Source of the DNA: Winogradskyella litoriviva
Lineage (GTDB): Bacteria; Bacteroidota; Bacteroidia; Flavobacteriales; Flavobacteriaceae
DNA length: 64,000 nt
Direction: 5' to 3'
Assembly: GCF_013249065.1 (NCBI RefSeq)
Contig: NZ_JABRWQ010000001.1
Location: 310,001 to 374,000 of the forward strand
The position numbers and the translations under genes were made by a program. Of the stretch, positions 62,201 to 64,000 are shown one piece after another (position 1 is the first letter of the stretch; each line of letters starts with the position of its first letter). The notes beneath the pieces were generated by a model. It did no database searches, was not told the origin of the DNA, and saw only the letters and a list, made by a program, of their open reading frames with translations.

Positions 62201-62732
62201 AGACACAGAAATCTACTCTAATACTGGAGGACAAATGTCTAAAGCAACTCCATTAGGTGCTAGTGCAAAATTTGCCGTGTCTGGTAAGCGTACCAGCAAG
62301 AAAAACTTAGCCTTACAAGCTGTTTCTTATGATAATGTTTATGTTGCCCAAGTAGCAATTGGAGCCAAAGATTTACAAACGCTCAAAGCAATTGAAGAAG
62401 CTGAAGCTTACGATGGACCATCATTAATCATTGCCTACTCACATTGTGGTGACCATGGTTATAATTTAAAAGATGGAGCCATTCACCAAGATATAGCAGT
62501 AAAAACAGGTTACTGGCCATTATTTAGATTTGATCCTTCTAAACCAAAAGGTAAGAAGTTTAAACTAGATTCTAAGGCACCATCTGCACCACTTGAGGAA
62601 TTTATGTATACGGAAACTCGTTTCTCGAGAGTTGCTAAAGAAAATGCTGATTTAGGAGCAGAACTTCTTAAACAAGCTCAAGAAGAAGTAGATTCTCGAT
62701 GGGAACGATTAGAGCTGCATAGAAATCTGTAA
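59202..62732 (+). CDS. nifJ: Pyruvate:ferredoxin (flavodoxin) oxidoreductase
   Basis: 1176 residues, the usual single-chain homodimeric PFOR. The alpha-type domain starts it (CAIYPITPASPMGEHVD, EGGASGAVHGSLQAGA). The gamma-type domain follows (FYGLGSDGTVGANKNSIK), then the two-cluster ferredoxin domain (CTQCNKCVVICPHAAIR, CTGCDLCVEVCPAV). The TPP domain is last (CSGCGETPYIKLL, ATGCSSIYGG, GDGWAYDIGYGG, DTEIYSNTGGQMSKATP). It converts pyruvate and CoA to acetyl-CoA, CO2 and reduced ferredoxin. Monocistronic, between two terminators. Its presence with KorAB and Rnf indicates ferredoxin-based metabolism under low oxygen. Confidence 0.96.
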   Translation: MKKEFPKLICDANEAVARVAHKTNEVCAIYPITPASPMGEHVDVYSSKGQKNIWENIPRIVEMQSEGGASGAVHGSLQAGALTTTFTASQGLLLMIPNMYKMAGELLPSVIHVAARTIATHALSIFGDHSDVMAARQTGFSMLFGGSVQEAQDMALIAQVATLKSRIPFMNIFDGFRTSHEISKIDSIPDDIIKEMMPEEDIMAHKKRSLDPDNPVIRGTSQNPDVFFQAREAANLYYDKVPGIVENTMDEFYKHTGRKYSLFYYVGHPEAEKVIVIMGSGQGPVMEAVDTMVKNGEKVGAIIVRLFRPFSISHFVDALPETVKKVAVLDRTKEPGSLGEPLYQDVVTAFIESDRAMPKVIGGRYGLSSKEFDPAMVKAVFDELDRKDSLNHFTVGINDDVSFRSLDLGSRLKTVKNTFNCMFYGLGSDGTVGANKNSIKIIGETTDNYVQGYFVYDSKKAGAQTVSHLRFGPDPIYSTYLIHKANFIACHQFNFIEKYDILKNIKKGGTFLLNSPFDKDTVWDVLPKKMQEEIIENELDFYVIDATKVAQEAKLGKRTNTVLQTCFFAISGVLPKEEAIQKIKEAIVKSYSKKGEAVVKMNFNAVDKSLENLQKVEYPKQVTSTTKLKPMMSGDADPFVKEVLGKILAGTGDELPVSAFTVDGTFPTGTTQFEKRGIADKVPVWDGEDICTQCNKCVVICPHAAIRAKVVSNEELVNAPSTLKSVPAIGRPFNKDEESYVLQVSAQDCTGCDLCVEVCPAVSKADPDFKAINMHSKLKVEDAQDPNWDFFIDLPDYDRTELNITNVKGSQFLEPLFEFSGACSGCGETPYIKLLTQLYGDSILIANATGCSSIYGGNLPTTPYKTNKFGRGPAWANSLFEDNAEYGLGMKLGLTKKQEIAENLLKGLEAEVGTELVDAILNNPEKTEAEKEENFANLDKLKAKLATIDLPEAKKLSQLTEYLRKKSVWILGGDGWAYDIGYGGVDHVLASGENINIMVLDTEIYSNTGGQMSKATPLGASAKFAVSGKRTSKKNLALQAVSYDNVYVAQVAIGAKDLQTLKAIEEAEAYDGPSLIIAYSHCGDHGYNLKDGAIHQDIAVKTGYWPLFRFDPSKPKGKKFKLDSKAPSAPLEEFMYTETRFSRVAKENADLGAELLKQAQEEVDSRWERLELHRNL

Positions 62733-62750
62733 TTAACAGCTCAAACGTTT

Positions 62751-62787
62751 AAAAGCATCTATCTCGTAAAGAAATAGATGCTTTTTT
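62751..62787 (+). terminator. Terminator after nifJ
   Basis: Perfect 12-bp stem AAAAGCATCTAT/ATAGATGCTTTT with 11-nt loop and T-run. Confidence 0.85.
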
Positions 62788-62833
62788 GCTTATTGTAGAA
62801 CCTTATTTATAAGTGATTATGCTAAAAAAATAA

Positions 62834-63901
62834 TTAATTTATCTTTTTTACTACTTGTTTAGGAGCTTCTTTTCTGGTACCGTCAAAACCATCAATCCCA
62901 GATACTGTTGTGTATTTTAATACATTACGCTTTCCTGGATTAATAATTTGAAAAGCGGCTTGACACATTATAGTTGCCTCATGAAATCCACAAAGAATCA
63001 ACTTCAACTTCCCTGGATAAGTATTAACATCTCCAATGGCAAAAATTCCAGGTATATTAGTTTGATAATCTAAAGCATTATTAACTTTAATTGCATTTTT
63101 TTCAATTTCTAGTCCCCAATTTGCAATTGGTCCTAGTTTTGGCGATAATCCAAACAAGGGAATAAAATGATCACATTCAATCTCATATTCTTTTTCTAAA
63201 TGAATATTATCCGATTCTTTTACTACGACAGCCTTTAACTCATAATCGCCAACAAGACCAATTACTTCTGCAGGTGTAACCAAATTTATTTTTCCTTTAT
63301 TCTTTAATTCCTGAACTTTTTCTACAGAATCTAAATGTCCTCTAAACTCATTTCTCCTATGTATTAAAGTAACCTCTGAAGCTATTTCACTAAGATAGAT
63401 ACTCCAATCTAAAGCAGAATCTCCTCCTCCTGCAATTACTACGTTTTTATTTCTATAAAATTCAGGATCTTTAATGATGTACTCTACTCCCTTATCTTCA
63501 AAATCAATAATGTTATGAATCAATGGTTTTCGTGGTTCAAAACTGCCTAGTCCTCCTGCAATAGCAATTACAGGTGCTTTATGTTTTGTCCCTTTATTAG
63601 TGGTAACGATAAATGTATCATCTTCTTGTTTTTCAATTGTTTCTGCACGTTCCCCAAGTGTAAACCCAGGCTCAAACTGTTTGCACTGTTCCATTAACTT
63701 ATTAGTTAAATCACCAGCTAAAATCTCTGGATAAGCCGGAATATCGTAAATAGGCTTTTTAGGATAAATCTCAGAACATTGACCTCCAGGTTGTGGTAAG
63801 GCATCAATTAAATGGCATTTTAGTTTTAAAAGTCCAGCTTCAAAAACTGTAAATAGCCCTGTTGGACCTGCACCAATAATAAGTATATCTGTTGTAATCA
63901 T
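62834..63901 (-). CDS. Ferredoxin-NADP(+) reductase, thioredoxin-reductase-like type
   Basis: 355 residues. FAD-binding ILIIGAGPTGLFTVFEAG, substrate-pocket region ALPQPGGQCSEIYPKKPIYDIP, NADPH-binding GGGDSALDWSIYL, and the second FAD motif FAIGDVNTYPGKLKLI. The family lacks the CxxC of thioredoxin reductase, and none is visible here, so it is of the YumC/FNR type. It reduces NADP+ with ferredoxin electrons or the reverse. Convergent with nifJ, so the two are neighbours but separate units. Confidence 0.92.
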   Translation of the reverse strand: MITTDILIIGAGPTGLFTVFEAGLLKLKCHLIDALPQPGGQCSEIYPKKPIYDIPAYPEILAGDLTNKLMEQCKQFEPGFTLGERAETIEKQEDDTFIVTTNKGTKHKAPVIAIAGGLGSFEPRKPLIHNIIDFEDKGVEYIIKDPEFYRNKNVVIAGGGDSALDWSIYLSEIASEVTLIHRRNEFRGHLDSVEKVQELKNKGKINLVTPAEVIGLVGDYELKAVVVKESDNIHLEKEYEIECDHFIPLFGLSPKLGPIANWGLEIEKNAIKVNNALDYQTNIPGIFAIGDVNTYPGKLKLILCGFHEATIMCQAAFQIINPGKRNVLKYTTVSGIDGFDGTRKEAPKQVVKKIN

Positions 63902-64000
63902 TTCAATCTTGCGAAAGTAGAAATCTAACCATCACTACTTCCATTTTTATTTATTAAAAACCTACAAGGTTATAGAAACCCTGTAGGTGTATTTATTTTC

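Noticed and set aside
1..64000. CRISPR arrays, insertion sequences, integrases, rRNA operons
   Set aside because: None was recognised on either strand; the only dispersed-type repeat is the palindromic pair at 16526-16623.

Overview
The window is an AT-rich chromosome segment from a member of the Bacteroidota, almost certainly a marine-type Flavobacteriaceae. The evidence is a type IX secretion (T9SS) cargo with a C-terminal sorting domain, DUF6090 and DUF6252 proteins, a DnaE with a fused N-terminal proofreading exonuclease, and promoters of the Bacteroidota type (-7 box TAnnTTTG) throughout. No rRNA, IS element or CRISPR array was found. There is one tRNA (Asp).

Layout. 0-6.5 kb: the end of a TPR/beta-barrel protein, a DUF6090 protein, a large T9SS cargo and a CAP-domain lipoprotein. 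6.7-12.9 kb: a seven-gene, tightly packed minus-strand operon. In transcription order it encodes a CheY-like receiver, H-NOX (heme nitric-oxide sensor), a three-PAS histidine kinase, a FIST protein (the NosP family), a second soluble histidine kinase, an HPt domain and a LytTR response regulator. 13-22 kb: a small membrane protein and housekeeping genes (YjbR, DUF4230, cyclase, hemW, ruvC, an outer-membrane barrel, flippase-like protein, GT2, Bax inhibitor-1). 21.7-25.3 kb: TonB-C lipoprotein, BlaR1-like M56 peptidase, BlaI repressor, DUF456. 25.5-30.2 kb: a TPR sensor kinase and LuxR-type regulator, an unlisted 57-residue exported peptide, and an isolated HNH endonuclease. 30.5-49 kb: tRNA-Asp, DUF58, trxA, dnaE, rpsP-rimM-trmN6, an acyl-CoA dehydrogenase, a 1149-residue probable PPi-type PEP carboxykinase, and hydrolases. 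48.7-63.9 kb: a low-potential electron hub: 2Fe-2S ferredoxin, rseC-rnfBCDGEA, korAB, a 4Fe-4S ferredoxin, pyruvate:ferredoxin oxidoreductase and ferredoxin-NADP reductase.

The most interesting signal is regulatory. Five minus-strand promoters between 5.7 and 13.5 kb carry two degenerate direct repeats, 21-22 bp apart. Their upstream copy fits the known LytTR-family site. Each pair ends exactly 30 or exactly 51 bp before a -7 box; the two spacings differ by 21 bp, two helical turns. The promoters belong to the NO/phosphorelay operon, the small membrane protein just upstream, the CAP lipoprotein, the T9SS cargo and a transcription unit with no gene in it. The last gene of the operon encodes the LytTR regulator. 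The simplest reading is a self-contained, autoregulated system: heme gas sensors feed a multi-step phosphorelay whose LytTR output drives secreted and surface proteins encoded next door. A sixth promoter of the same geometry (perfect 9-bp repeats) precedes the small exported peptide at 28.4 kb. Binding and NO sensing are inferences; the repeats and spacings are visible in the sequence.
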